In this document: positions 46,127-55,803 of the stretch, piece after piece
How positions within the stretch are numbered: position 1 is the first letter of the stretch
Layout of the letters: each line of letters starts with the position of its first letter
NCBI RefSeq assembly: GCF_003050965.1
Contig: NZ_QAOU01000002.1
Coordinates: forward strand, 620,001-684,000
Length of the DNA stretch: 64,000 nucleotides
Direction: 5' to 3'
Source of the DNA: Nitrosospira sp. Nsp2
GTDB lineage: Bacteria > Pseudomonadota > Gammaproteobacteria > Burkholderiales > Nitrosomonadaceae
Notes under the pieces: generated by a model
What the model saw: only the letters and a program-made list of their open reading frames with translations
Told to the model about the DNA's origin: nothing
Databases searched by the model: none
Position numbers and translations under genes: made by a program

Positions 46127-46466
46127 GACTTGGCTTCCCTCCTTGGCAGCTTCCTTCCCCTTTCACATCCCCTGACTCCACCGTTTGCACAGGAGCGGAC
46201 AGCAGCCGTGTCGCTGAGAGCCGCGCAAGACCAAATCCAGCAAGTCCGGCAAGCATCATCGCCAAGCCAGCGCCGGGGACGCCCAACAGCAAATAAAACC
46301 CGGTGACGACGATGCCCGTGCGTAGCAGCATACTGAAAATGAACCAGCGAGCTGGTCTCAGGGCTTTAGTTCCGTTAATGACCGTCCACCACAGCCCCCC
46401 GAAAAAAATTGCTCCAAGCACCATGCCGGTCACCACACCGAGTGCCACGCCCGTGACTTCACTCAT
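46116..46466 (-). CDS. atpR: N-ATPase accessory subunit AtpR
   Basis: A 116-residue membrane protein found only in N-ATPase operons. Three hydrophobic segments: VALGVVTGMVLGAIFFGGLWW, WFIFSMLLRTGIVVTGFYLLLG and AGLAMMLAGLAGFGLARL. The Arg in the middle helix region (SMLLRTG) is notable and conserved in the family, where it has been proposed to interact with the c-ring Glu. ATG 46466 overlaps atpQ by 8 bp; the longer ORF upstream is atpQ read in another frame. The function is probably assembly. Confidence 0.9.
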   Translation of the reverse strand: MSEVTGVALGVVTGMVLGAIFFGGLWWTVINGTKALRPARWFIFSMLLRTGIVVTGFYLLLGVPGAGLAMMLAGLAGFGLARLSATRLLSAPVQTVESGDVKGEGSCQGGKPSHAP

Positions 46467-46818
46467 CGCTATCCGTCCCCCCATTTTCCCGTTGTTTATG
46501 GGTCTCGCGGTCTTCCCTTGTAACCCAATACCAGGCGTTAAAACACCCGACGACGAGACCGGCAAACAGCAGCGTAAGCGTCCAGGAATGGTCCGTGGGG
46601 TAGCGGCGGTCCAACCAGACACCGAGCCCCGCGCCAAGCAGTGTCGGCGCCACCACCGCCCACCCTACCAGCCCCATCATGCCTAACCCTGACCAGACTG
46701 TTCGCCCGGCATGAGACTTCTCCCGTTGGGCCTTCAACTTCCGCGCCGCGCTGACGCCCGCCAGCCGGCTCCACTCGGGTTCATCGGCCACCGTCTTTTT
46801 CTCCTGCTGATCACTCAC
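46459..46818 (-). CDS. atpQ: N-ATPase accessory subunit AtpQ (AtpI-like)
   Basis: A 119-residue protein with a soluble basic N-terminus and two membrane helices (TVWSGLGMMGLVGWAVVAPTLLGAGLGVWLD; WTLTLLFAGLVVGCFNAWYWV). It resembles AtpI and likely helps c-ring assembly. The start is taken as the GTG at 46818 inside GTGAGTGA, overlapping the atpC stop by 8 bp, a pattern repeated through this operon. A TTG at 46833 is the alternative. Confidence 0.88.
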   Translation of the reverse strand: MSDQQEKKTVADEPEWSRLAGVSAARKLKAQREKSHAGRTVWSGLGMMGLVGWAVVAPTLLGAGLGVWLDRRYPTDHSWTLTLLFAGLVVGCFNAWYWVTREDRETHKQRENGGTDSDE

Positions 46819-47200
46819 GTTGGAATTCCGCAAAACGCCGAATAAAACCGCTTTCCATGGTTGCCATCATGCGGCGCATCCTCTGCTCGTGTACATTGAG
46901 ACTCAAAAACTCATCCCTGACCGCTTTCCGGAGCGTATTCAGATCAATCCCGCCCTTCGCGTTGCGTACCGACACCAGCACGTCCTGGCCAGTTTTTACG
47001 AGAATTCCTTCGTCAATTGCTACGTACGTTTCCGCCTCGCCTTTAGCCTTAAAAGTCATAATCCCTGGCTTCAGCGCCGCTACGCAGTCAAGCCGGCGTG
47101 GCAGGAATCCGAGCGATCCGGCATCCGTCTCGACGGTAATATGCATGACGTCGCTCTTTTCCGTGAGCACGCGAAACGGTAAAAGAATTTTGAGATTCAT
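46811..47200 (-). CDS. atpC: N-ATPase subunit epsilon
   Basis: A 129-residue protein. The N-terminal beta-sandwich (MNLKILLPFRVLTEKSDVMHITVETDAGSLGFLPRRLD) carries the alternate-type pattern, and GFLP replaces the GILPGH of the standard subunit. The C-terminal part is helical (NTLRKAVRDEFLSLNVHEQRMRRMM). In a working enzyme it sits on gamma, which is missing from this operon. It begins 38 bp after atpD. Confidence 0.9.
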   Translation of the reverse strand: MNLKILLPFRVLTEKSDVMHITVETDAGSLGFLPRRLDCVAALKPGIMTFKAKGEAETYVAIDEGILVKTGQDVLVSVRNAKGGIDLNTLRKAVRDEFLSLNVHEQRMRRMMATMESGFIRRFAEFQRE

Positions 47201-47238
47201 CTATTCTCCGCAACTGCTCCGAAATGGTTGCACAAACC

Positions 47239-48936
<1,698 letters not shown>

Positions 48937-50568
48937 TCACCCGTGATTTTTTATCATTGCGTTCAGGGTATCCAGAGTATCGGCTTGGTCGATCTTTTTG
49001 TCGTCGCGCATGCGTAGCATGCGAGGAAAACGAACCGCGATACCTGATTTATGGCGTGATGATTTGGCAATCCCTTCAAATCCGATCTCGAACACCATCG
49101 TAGGTGTTACACTTCGAACCGGGCCAAATTTCTCTACGGTGGTCTTGCGAATTACCGCATCCACCTGGGCGATTTCACGGTCAGTCAGGCCGGAATACGC
49201 TTTCGCGAACGGCACAAGTTTCCGTCCGCTGTCGGGGCTGTCGCTCCACACCGCGAACGTGTAATCTGTATAAAGCGATGCGCGTCGGCCGTGCCCCTTC
49301 TGCGCGTAAACGAGCACCGCATCTACCGTGTAAGGATCGAGCTTCCACTTCCACCATGCACCACTCTCTTTGGTGCGGCCCACCCCATATTGCGCACCAG
49401 TCGATTTGAGCATCAGACCTTCAACGCCCCGCGCGCGGGAACTATCCCGGATGACTTCGAGCGTCCGCCAATCGGGCGCATCGATCAGCGGGGAAAGCAT
49501 CAAAACGGAAGTCCCGTGGCGCCGCACAATCTCATCCAGCCGGGCGCGGCGCTCCAATTGAACCACGTGCCGGATATCGCGGCCCTCATGCTCCAGTAAA
49601 TCGAAGGCAATGAGTACTGCGGGAAGCTCATCCAATATTTTGGATGACAACGTTTTGCGGCCGATCCGCCTTTGCAGGTCAGCGAAAGAACCGGATCTAC
49701 CGTTTTTCCATATCAGAATTTCGCCGTCGATGACCGTGCCATCCGGAAGAGAAATACCTCCGATTTCAGGGAAACGATCCGTGATCAACTCCTCCCCGCG
49801 CGACCACAGATAGCAGTTATGGCTGCGTTGCACCAATTGGGCGCGAATCCCGTCATACTTCCATTCGGCATGCCAAGACCGTATATCACCCAGAGTTCGC
49901 GGGTTGGTTTGCAAGGGATGGGATAGAAAAAACGGATAAGGTTGGCCCCCTTGCGTGGCATTCTGCTCAAACGCCGGCTGCGCCGCGATCAGCTTCTGGT
50001 AGCTTTCTGCGATGGGTGGAACCTGGCCATCCGTCCATCCCATCATCCGCTGCGCGATGATTTTGTGATCAACACCGCTGAGTTCGCTAAGTGCGCGTAT
50101 CACCAGCAACTTGGATACGCCGACGCGGAAACCCCCACTTATCAACTTGATCAGCAGAAAACGCGCTTGCCTGTCAAGTCCACGCCAATAATCGAACAGT
50201 GCGACGCGGATTTTTTCGGGCTGTTCGCCACGCAATGGAAGGATACGCTCTTCCATCCACGCGGCGAGCCCTATGTTACTTTCATATTCCGGTGGCGGCA
50301 GGATAAGTGAAATTGCTTCCGCCAGATCCCCCACCGCCAGATAGCATTCATCGAAAAGCCATTCCGAAATACCAGACATTTCCGTTGAAAACTGCCGCAA
50401 GAGCTTGGTTGAAACGGCTTGGCGCGGTTTTCCCCCCGCCAGAAAATAAACTGCCCAGGCGGCGTTAGCGGACTCACTGGCATTGAAATATTTTTTTAAT
50501 GCGTCGAGCTTGCGGGAGGTTGAAGTTGTCGCATCCAGGTCACCATAAAGTCGCGCAAATTCACGCAT
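48937..50568 (-). CDS. ATP-dependent DNA ligase of the Lhr/exonuclease-associated type
   Basis: A 543-residue ligase. The N-terminal DNA-binding helical domain (about residues 1-205) resembles eukaryotic ligase I. The adenylation domain has Lys237 in EWKYDGIRAQ, DGEILIW and EGLMLKS. The OB domain (VLVYAQKGHGRR; FEIGFEGIAKSSRHKSG) follows. This is the family usually encoded with a ligase-associated exonuclease, an Lhr-type helicase and the phosphoesterase PdeM in a DNA-damage response cluster. The ATG at 50568 overlaps the exonuclease stop by 8 bp. Helicase and PdeM are absent here. Confidence 0.93.
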   Translation of the reverse strand: MREFARLYGDLDATTSTSRKLDALKKYFNASESANAAWAVYFLAGGKPRQAVSTKLLRQFSTEMSGISEWLFDECYLAVGDLAEAISLILPPPEYESNIGLAAWMEERILPLRGEQPEKIRVALFDYWRGLDRQARFLLIKLISGGFRVGVSKLLVIRALSELSGVDHKIIAQRMMGWTDGQVPPIAESYQKLIAAQPAFEQNATQGGQPYPFFLSHPLQTNPRTLGDIRSWHAEWKYDGIRAQLVQRSHNCYLWSRGEELITDRFPEIGGISLPDGTVIDGEILIWKNGRSGSFADLQRRIGRKTLSSKILDELPAVLIAFDLLEHEGRDIRHVVQLERRARLDEIVRRHGTSVLMLSPLIDAPDWRTLEVIRDSSRARGVEGLMLKSTGAQYGVGRTKESGAWWKWKLDPYTVDAVLVYAQKGHGRRASLYTDYTFAVWSDSPDSGRKLVPFAKAYSGLTDREIAQVDAVIRKTTVEKFGPVRSVTPTMVFEIGFEGIAKSSRHKSGIAVRFPRMLRMRDDKKIDQADTLDTLNAMIKNHG

Positions 50569-51598
50569 GGCTTTCCTTGAACGCAATGGCTTCGTTCAGG
50601 GCGACATTATCATCTTCGTCCGTGCCATACTCGGTACTAAAAGCGCTGGCGTCCAACCCCCTTTCCAGCAGCCAGCGCACCATGACGTCAACATGACCAT
50701 GCGTGACAATCACACGCGTTGCGCCGGTCGCCCCAATCGCATGCATTAGACCCGGCCAGTCTGCGTGGTCGGAAAGGACGAAGCCCCGATCCACCGCGCG
50801 GCGCCGCCGGGCTCCGCGTAATAGCATCCACCCGCTTGCGAAAGCGTCGCTATAGTCGCCGAACCGCCGCATCCAGGGGGAGCCCGCGGCTGAGGGGGGT
50901 GCAATTACCAGCGCCTTGCGAAAAACTTCCTTTGCGCTTACATCATGTACGCTCAGCGTGGAGGGCAACGCCACGCCGCTCTCGCGATAAACACGGTTGA
51001 GTGTAGCAGTAGCGCCATGGCAGATGATCGGACCGATGGTACTGTCGATACCATTCAAGATACGTTGCGCTTTCCCGAAAGCGTAGCAAAACAGCACGCT
51101 TGTGCGCCCTTCTTCGGCATTGCGCCGCCACCACCGGCAAATATCGTCAAAAACCGTTATTTGAGCATCCCAGCGGTAAATCGGCAGACCGAAAGTCGAT
51201 TCGGTAATAAATGTATCGCAGGCGACAGGCTCAAAGGCGTCACAGGTGCCGTCGGGCTCCAGTTTGTAATCGCCCGAAGCAACCCATACTTCGCCCCGAT
51301 ATTCCAGACGCACCTGCGCGGAACCCAGAACGTGACCGGCCGGATGAAGGGAAACCGTTACCCCATTGTGGATAATTTTCTTGCCGTACGGCAGCGCCTC
51401 GAGCGTGATGTTGCCTAGCCGGGATTTGAGGACCTCCGCGCCTGGCGACGCAGTAAGATAATGAGCGTGGCCAGGGCGCGCATGGTCCGCATGCGCGTGC
51501 GTGACGACGGCTCGCTCGACTGGTAGCCACGGGTCGATGTAAAACTTCCCTGGGACGCAAAGCAGACCCTCTCTTGTCGCCACTACCAGATCGGCCAT
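50561..51598 (-). CDS. Ligase-associated MBL-fold DNA exonuclease
   Basis: A 345-residue metallo-beta-lactamase / beta-CASP nuclease of the SNM1/Artemis type. The metal-binding motif THAHADHA (His34-x-His36-x-Asp38-His39) is at the start. Later metal ligands include HPAGHVLGSAQV and SGDY, and the C-terminal beta-CASP-like LSDHADW and VTHGHVDVMVRWL are present. It probably trims damaged ends before sealing by the ligase immediately downstream. The ATG at 51598 is preferred over the GTG at 51604. Confidence 0.92.
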   Translation of the reverse strand: MADLVVATREGLLCVPGKFYIDPWLPVERAVVTHAHADHARPGHAHYLTASPGAEVLKSRLGNITLEALPYGKKIIHNGVTVSLHPAGHVLGSAQVRLEYRGEVWVASGDYKLEPDGTCDAFEPVACDTFITESTFGLPIYRWDAQITVFDDICRWWRRNAEEGRTSVLFCYAFGKAQRILNGIDSTIGPIICHGATATLNRVYRESGVALPSTLSVHDVSAKEVFRKALVIAPPSAAGSPWMRRFGDYSDAFASGWMLLRGARRRRAVDRGFVLSDHADWPGLMHAIGATGATRVIVTHGHVDVMVRWLLERGLDASAFSTEYGTDEDDNVALNEAIAFKESHA

Positions 51599-51631
51599 TT
51601 GCACCCGTTCCCGCGATAAACCTGATCAATG

Positions 51632-52108
51632 CTAATGCTGCTTCTGATAGAGTCCGATCAGTTCCGCCGTTGCTATAATATGACCTCGCATCGCCTCCTC
51701 CAGCTTTGCCTTGGTCGGTCGCTTCAAATCCGGCAACACAGTGTCGAGCGCGTAAAGCTTGAAAAAATATCGGTGATTCCCTATTGGTGGACAGGGCCCG
51801 CCATAGCCCGTCCGCTGCCAGTCGTTGAGGCCCTCCTGCGTTCCGGGCGGCAGGTCCCCTGTCGCGATTCCCTCGGGCAATCCGCTGCTGGTAGGTGGAA
51901 TATTGTACAACACCCAATGCACCCACACTCTCTTGGGCGCAGCGGGATCAGGAGCGTCGGGGTCATCCACGATTAAAGCCAGACTTTTTGTACCGGCAGG
52001 AACGTCCGTCAAGAGCAACTCGGGTGACGCATCGTGCCCCTCGCAAGTATGGCGGGTCGGGATGACGCCATTGTGAGGAAACGAGGAAGATATGATGCTC
52101 ATGGGCAT
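51632..52108 (-). CDS. YbhB/YbcL (PEBP) family protein
   Basis: A 158-residue phosphatidylethanolamine-binding-protein fold. Family motifs: IPTRHTCEGHDASPELL, IVDDPDAPDP, WVHWVLYNIPP, GYGGPCPPIGNHRYFFKLYALD. The bacterial members have unknown ligands. The ATG at 52108 has a strong AAGGAG nine bases upstream and gives the standard length. The same frame is open to 52255, adding a signal-peptide-like leader (AAVLSVIALVCWVAEA) with no SD, so an exported form is conceivable. It follows the Hsp20 gene closely. Confidence 0.9.
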   Translation of the reverse strand: MPMSIISSSFPHNGVIPTRHTCEGHDASPELLLTDVPAGTKSLALIVDDPDAPDPAAPKRVWVHWVLYNIPPTSSGLPEGIATGDLPPGTQEGLNDWQRTGYGGPCPPIGNHRYFFKLYALDTVLPDLKRPTKAKLEEAMRGHIIATAELIGLYQKQH

Positions 52109-52267
52109 GAATGTTTTCTCCTTTTTCTGCTTTGTTTCCTGCCGGTCTCCAAGCGGGTTGCTTTCCGCCGCTTCAGCCACCCAGCAGACGAGAGCGATTA
52201 CCGACAGGACAGCAGCTCGTGCCTGCAAGTAGCAACTCAGCCTTGTGCTCATCACGAACGCTATTTG

Positions 52268-52777
52268 CTATTTGTCAAATAATGGAATTATCCGGCCTTT
52301 CACGCCTTCAAGCTTTGGCAGCCGAACCGTCAACACGCCATTCGTGTAGCTCGCCTCCGCTTTGTCGCCTGGCACCTCGCCCGGTAGCGGAATGGCGCGT
52401 TGGAACCACCCGTATGCGCGCTCCATCATATGATAAGTGCTGTCGTTGGTAGCCCGCTCGAAGCGCTTTTCACCTTTGAGATAAAGCATATTGCCGTCGA
52501 CCGTAACCTCAAAGTCCTCCTTTTCCATGCCTGGCGCCTCTACTCGCACTACAATCTCTTTATCCGTTTCCTCGACCTCTCCCGCAAGCAGACTCCAGTT
52601 TGGAAAAACCGGATACCGATCCGCTGCCGTGGCTACCTCACGCTTACCGTGGTTAAAGTGGGTTAACGCATCGCTGCTGCGATGGACCAGTTCGCGCCAT
52701 CCTTCCGCGATGTGATCCAATGTCCGGTTTAACCCTCGGCTGAGATTTCTCTTAGCCTGTTTTAATGAATCCAACAT
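52268..52777 (-). CDS. Hsp20 / alpha-crystallin small heat-shock protein 1
   Basis: A 169-residue ATP-independent holdase. The N-terminal arm is helical (MLDSLKQAKRNLSRGLNRTL). The alpha-crystallin domain covers about residues 65-160: VRVEAPGMEKEDFEVTVDGN, LYLKGEKRFE and the A-x(n)-GVLTVRLPK signature. The I-x-I/V tail motif is GRIIPLF. The start at 52777 has GGAG upstream. A second Hsp20 lies 1.4 kb upstream on the same strand. Confidence 0.92.
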   Translation of the reverse strand: MLDSLKQAKRNLSRGLNRTLDHIAEGWRELVHRSSDALTHFNHGKREVATAADRYPVFPNWSLLAGEVEETDKEIVVRVEAPGMEKEDFEVTVDGNMLYLKGEKRFERATNDSTYHMMERAYGWFQRAIPLPGEVPGDKAEASYTNGVLTVRLPKLEGVKGRIIPLFDK

Positions 52778-52932
52778 GATCAAGCTCCTTTATCGTTTTT
52801 GAATAAACCGCCGCGCCCCTCGGAAAATCGCATGACCAGAAACAACTCTGCCGGGGACGGCACAGACCCGTGATTCTCCGCCCCGGTACAAAGCGGGATG
52901 GTCACGGGAAGTACGAGCAGGACGTATGCATT

Positions 52933-53382
52933 CTAGGGCCGTCGCTGCGTTTCCTTTTGGCGCTGATATGTCACCAGTTTCGAAATCGCCAAAAACTCTT
53001 CCGCCAACAGTTCCAGCAAGTCGTCCAGGGTCAACAGACCCACCAGGGCGCCGCTTTCATCCACTACAGGGAGGCGCCTGACGGCCTTACTGCGCATGTA
53101 TTGGATCGCCTCGAATATACCCACGCTTTCCTTCACCGTAACCAGTTCCTCAAACATGATATCGCCAACCGTAATGACCTTCTGGTCGAGCTCGGTCGCC
53201 ATGATCTCTACCACCAGATCCCGGTCGGTAACAATTCCGACCGGGAACCGCCGACCGTTACGCTCATCAACAACGACCACATCGCCAACATGATGCTCGC
53301 GCATGAGTTTGGCTGCATCCGCGACAGTATCCTCCCGGCCCGAAATGATCACGTTGCGGTTGCAAACTTCACCGATAGGCAT
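52933..53382 (-). CDS. CBS-domain pair protein
   Basis: A 149-residue tandem CBS module. CBS1: CNRNVIISGREDTVADAAKLMREHHVG...GIVTDRDLV. CBS2: IMFEELVTVKESVGIFEAIQYMRSKAVRRLPVVDESGALVGLLTLDDLL. It is similar in layout to the CBS protein at 3689. The ATG at 53382 is chosen for its GGAG; an ATG at 53394 adds four residues. It is flanked by two Hsp20 genes, which supports a stress-linked sensor role. Confidence 0.88.
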   Translation of the reverse strand: MPIGEVCNRNVIISGREDTVADAAKLMREHHVGDVVVVDERNGRRFPVGIVTDRDLVVEIMATELDQKVITVGDIMFEELVTVKESVGIFEAIQYMRSKAVRRLPVVDESGALVGLLTLDDLLELLAEEFLAISKLVTYQRQKETQRRP

Positions 53383-53724
53383 AATGCTCTCCATTAAGGG
53401 TTACACGTTCGGATACAGGCGATAAAAGTACTCGGGCAGCAATGGGACGGGCCTTGATGCCTGTCGTCTGCCTGTACAGGCAGTTAAAATCAAGCGCTGA
53501 AGTCGGAGAATCGCAATTATCAGTTTGGCAGCCAACGGGCGATTCACAGTTCACCTTGCCTCTGAAGCGGAAGATAATCGGAATACGATTGCTTTAAGGC
53601 GGACTGGGTTAATCCATAAGACCACGGAACCAGCACTTGAAAGGCGCAAGTTGCAGCAGGCTGAACCGTTGGAAACAATGAAAAACCTGCTGTACCTCGC
53701 TCCCCGCATTTAGGATTATTAGCG
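53383..53724. other. Intergenic region with no supported gene
   Basis: A 342-bp spacer between the second Hsp20 and the CBS gene. A plus-strand ORF at 53525-53713 has no family features. No strong hairpin was seen. Confidence 0.45.
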
Positions 53725-54171
53725 CTACTTGACCTCAATCCGTCTGGCGCTTGTCCCCTCCTTCTTTGGAAGCGTCAGCTCTAGTATGCCATTCTCATAT
53801 TTTGCCTCGGCCTTGGTCTCATCCACCTCGCTCGCCAACGTGAAGCTCCGGTAGCTCGATCCTTGGTAAATTTCACGGGCAATTGTTCTTTCGCCTTCTT
53901 TTTCCTCTTTTTCCTGCTTGGTCTCGCAACTGATCGTAACCCGATTGCCTTCGACCTGCACCTTGACGTCTTCTTTCTTCACACCCGGGATTTCCGCTCG
54001 CACCTTATAGGCCTTGTCGTCTTCGGTTATATCGACCTTGATTGCCGGAGCCTCGCCCTCGATCGACAACGGGCGCATGCCAAAACTCCTGAACAAGTCA
54101 TCAATATTGGCGAACGGGTCATAGCGGGCGATATCACCCAGAGTAGGGGAACGGCGAACAATATTTGCCAT
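53725..54171 (-). CDS. Hsp20 / alpha-crystallin small heat-shock protein 2
   Basis: A 148-residue class A-type small heat-shock protein. Its N-terminal arm is DPFANIDDLFRSFGMRP. The alpha-crystallin domain (about residues 42-135) contains VDITEDDKAYKVRAEIPGVKKEDVKVQVEGN and the signature AKYENGILELTLPKKEG. The C-terminus RRIEVK has the I-x-V anchor. A GGAG-like element precedes the ATG. It differs clearly from the other Hsp20 in this window and may form mixed oligomers, which is inference. Confidence 0.94.
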   Translation of the reverse strand: MANIVRRSPTLGDIARYDPFANIDDLFRSFGMRPLSIEGEAPAIKVDITEDDKAYKVRAEIPGVKKEDVKVQVEGNRVTISCETKQEKEEKEGERTIAREIYQGSSYRSFTLASEVDETKAEAKYENGILELTLPKKEGTSARRIEVK

Positions 54172-54261
54172 GCTGTTTTCTCCTTTAAAGAAAAATTACA
54201 TTTGCGTACCTCACCAGTTACGGATTGCTCAGACGGGGCCAACTGGCGGAACGCCAGGTTG

Positions 54262-54645
54262 TCACACATCCCCTTCCGTTAGCCCATCATCTGCTTCGAC
54301 TTCACCCACGAGCCAATTGTCGGTTTCATCAGGTGCATAACCATAAGAACGCCGCCGCTCAGCCCGGTAATAAGTTGCGGTGGAAATCATTTGATGGCCC
54401 TTTCTACGTTCCAGCCTGACTGTGACAGGAGACGGTGCCGCTATTGACCCGCTTGACATCGACTCATGGATTTGTTCAACACTGCCGTTGCTGCTTGGCT
54501 TGCTTTTTTTAACCCTTACGTCGGGTTTGCTTGAGGACCTGCTATCCAAAATTGCGCCTTTGATTATTAGTTGATCGGGTGTGCGGCACTGCTGAGGCCA
54601 GCTGCACATCTTCTCTAACGGTTGAACCCACGGATTTTTTAACAC
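54262..54645 (-). CDS. DUF2934 domain protein
   Basis: A 127-residue ORF. The C-terminal part ISTATYYRAERRRSYGYAP followed by DETDNWLVGEVEAD is the DUF2934 pattern (tyrosine/Arg helix, then a DDWL-like acidic element). The remainder is low-complexity and polar. The start is uncertain: a GTG at 54645, or an ATG at 54609 with TTAGAGAAG upstream. The function is unknown. It lies just upstream of Hsp20 2 on the same strand. Confidence 0.55.
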   Translation of the reverse strand: MLKNPWVQPLEKMCSWPQQCRTPDQLIIKGAILDSRSSSKPDVRVKKSKPSSNGSVEQIHESMSSGSIAAPSPVTVRLERRKGHQMISTATYYRAERRRSYGYAPDETDNWLVGEVEADDGLTEGDV

Positions 54646-54727
54646 CGCATCACGATCATCTCTGTGCGCTATTTAACATTTATATTGACGGAAACGTGGG
54701 AACCACAGGGCAGCATCCGCTTACCAA

Positions 54728-55504
54728 CTATCGAGCCTCGCATATCCCCGGACAGTCGGCGCCGCCGCGTTTAGGGTCGCAGTCGTCCGCCGGATCATCC
54801 ACACAAGTCTTCCCCTGCGGGCACCGAATGCCGGCGATACCGCCGCAAGCTTGCGGTTCCGGTTTTCTGCATTCGCCCTCATACTCGACAGAAACTCCCG
54901 CTGCTGCCGCGGTGCATGCGTTCCCGTAGGTTTTCCCATCACAGCCGCAAACCGGCCGAAATTCCCGCGTGCAAATGGTGGGCTTGGTCTTGCACATGCC
55001 CTGCGCGTCAGGCATTTTGCATTTGCCCTTACCGAAGTCGCAATACTGCTTCGCATCGGTACATGCCGTGCCCGCAATTCCACCGCACGCAAGAGGCATA
55101 CTGGCGTCAATGGCCTTGCACTGATCCGTGAGTTCCACATTGAGGAAGGTCCCTGCCTTAGGCCGAATGTCACGCAATCGGTCGACAAAATGGGTAAAGT
55201 TGTGCGGCGTCGAGGCGAAACCCGCTTCTGCGCACGCAATCAGGCCGCCTTCTATCGGTACAGGCCCGCCGACCCTGGGACTATAGACGGAAAAGGTGTC
55301 TACGGTATCAACCGAGATCGCCTGGCCAACCAGCTTGCGGATCGCGCGCAATGCAGCAACATCCAGCGCCACACCGGTACTACCTACGGTAATATTTACG
55401 GCACGATTTGGAGAGTCAACATGGCCTTCACGATGCTCGGCCAAGGCAGTCCCGGCATAAAACAGGATTGCTGCGATCAGCACAAGATTATTTACTTTAT
55501 TCAT
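54728..55504 (-). CDS. Secreted Cys-rich protein with Kazal-type domain
   Basis: A 258-residue exported protein. The signal peptide (residues 1-22, ...TALA) is followed by a domain of about 120 residues with no recognised family. Next come a Cys-rich unit ACGGIAGTACTDAKQYCDFG and a Kazal domain ICTREFRPVCGCDGKTYGNA, continuing to GVSVEYEGEC. A second ACGGIAG-type Cys unit (GIRCPQGKTCVDDPADDCDP) closes it. The Kazal Cys spacing and VCG-x-DGKTY motif are intact, so protease inhibition is possible; the reactive-site loop would be near TREFRP. AGAGAG precedes the ATG at 55504. Confidence 0.85.
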   Translation of the reverse strand: MNKVNNLVLIAAILFYAGTALAEHREGHVDSPNRAVNITVGSTGVALDVAALRAIRKLVGQAISVDTVDTFSVYSPRVGGPVPIEGGLIACAEAGFASTPHNFTHFVDRLRDIRPKAGTFLNVELTDQCKAIDASMPLACGGIAGTACTDAKQYCDFGKGKCKMPDAQGMCKTKPTICTREFRPVCGCDGKTYGNACTAAAAGVSVEYEGECRKPEPQACGGIAGIRCPQGKTCVDDPADDCDPKRGGADCPGICEAR

Positions 55505-55803
55505 TTTCTCTCTTATCTCGCAATGTATGGTCATGCGCTTGAGCTTGGCAGATGTAGCGCTGGCAAGGACGTTTTGCAGCTATTTCTGAAATATAGATAA
55601 CATTATTCGGAAAGCAAGAATATCCATCCTAGATCGTGCAATTGGCCTCCGGGATTCGACACGGACGGAAACGTCCCATTGTAGTTCGAATAAGAGTGGA
55701 TGAGGCCAGAGCCAATGACGCGTATGGCTGCCAGGCCCAACCGGGCCAGTTTCCCTTGAGCATAGCGTTCGTCAGGCAACCGGCCGCCGCCTTGTCGGTA
55801 GAT

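Noticed and set aside
53525-53713. 62-codon ORF in the CBS-Hsp20 spacer
   Set aside because: No family features and no convincing ribosome site.
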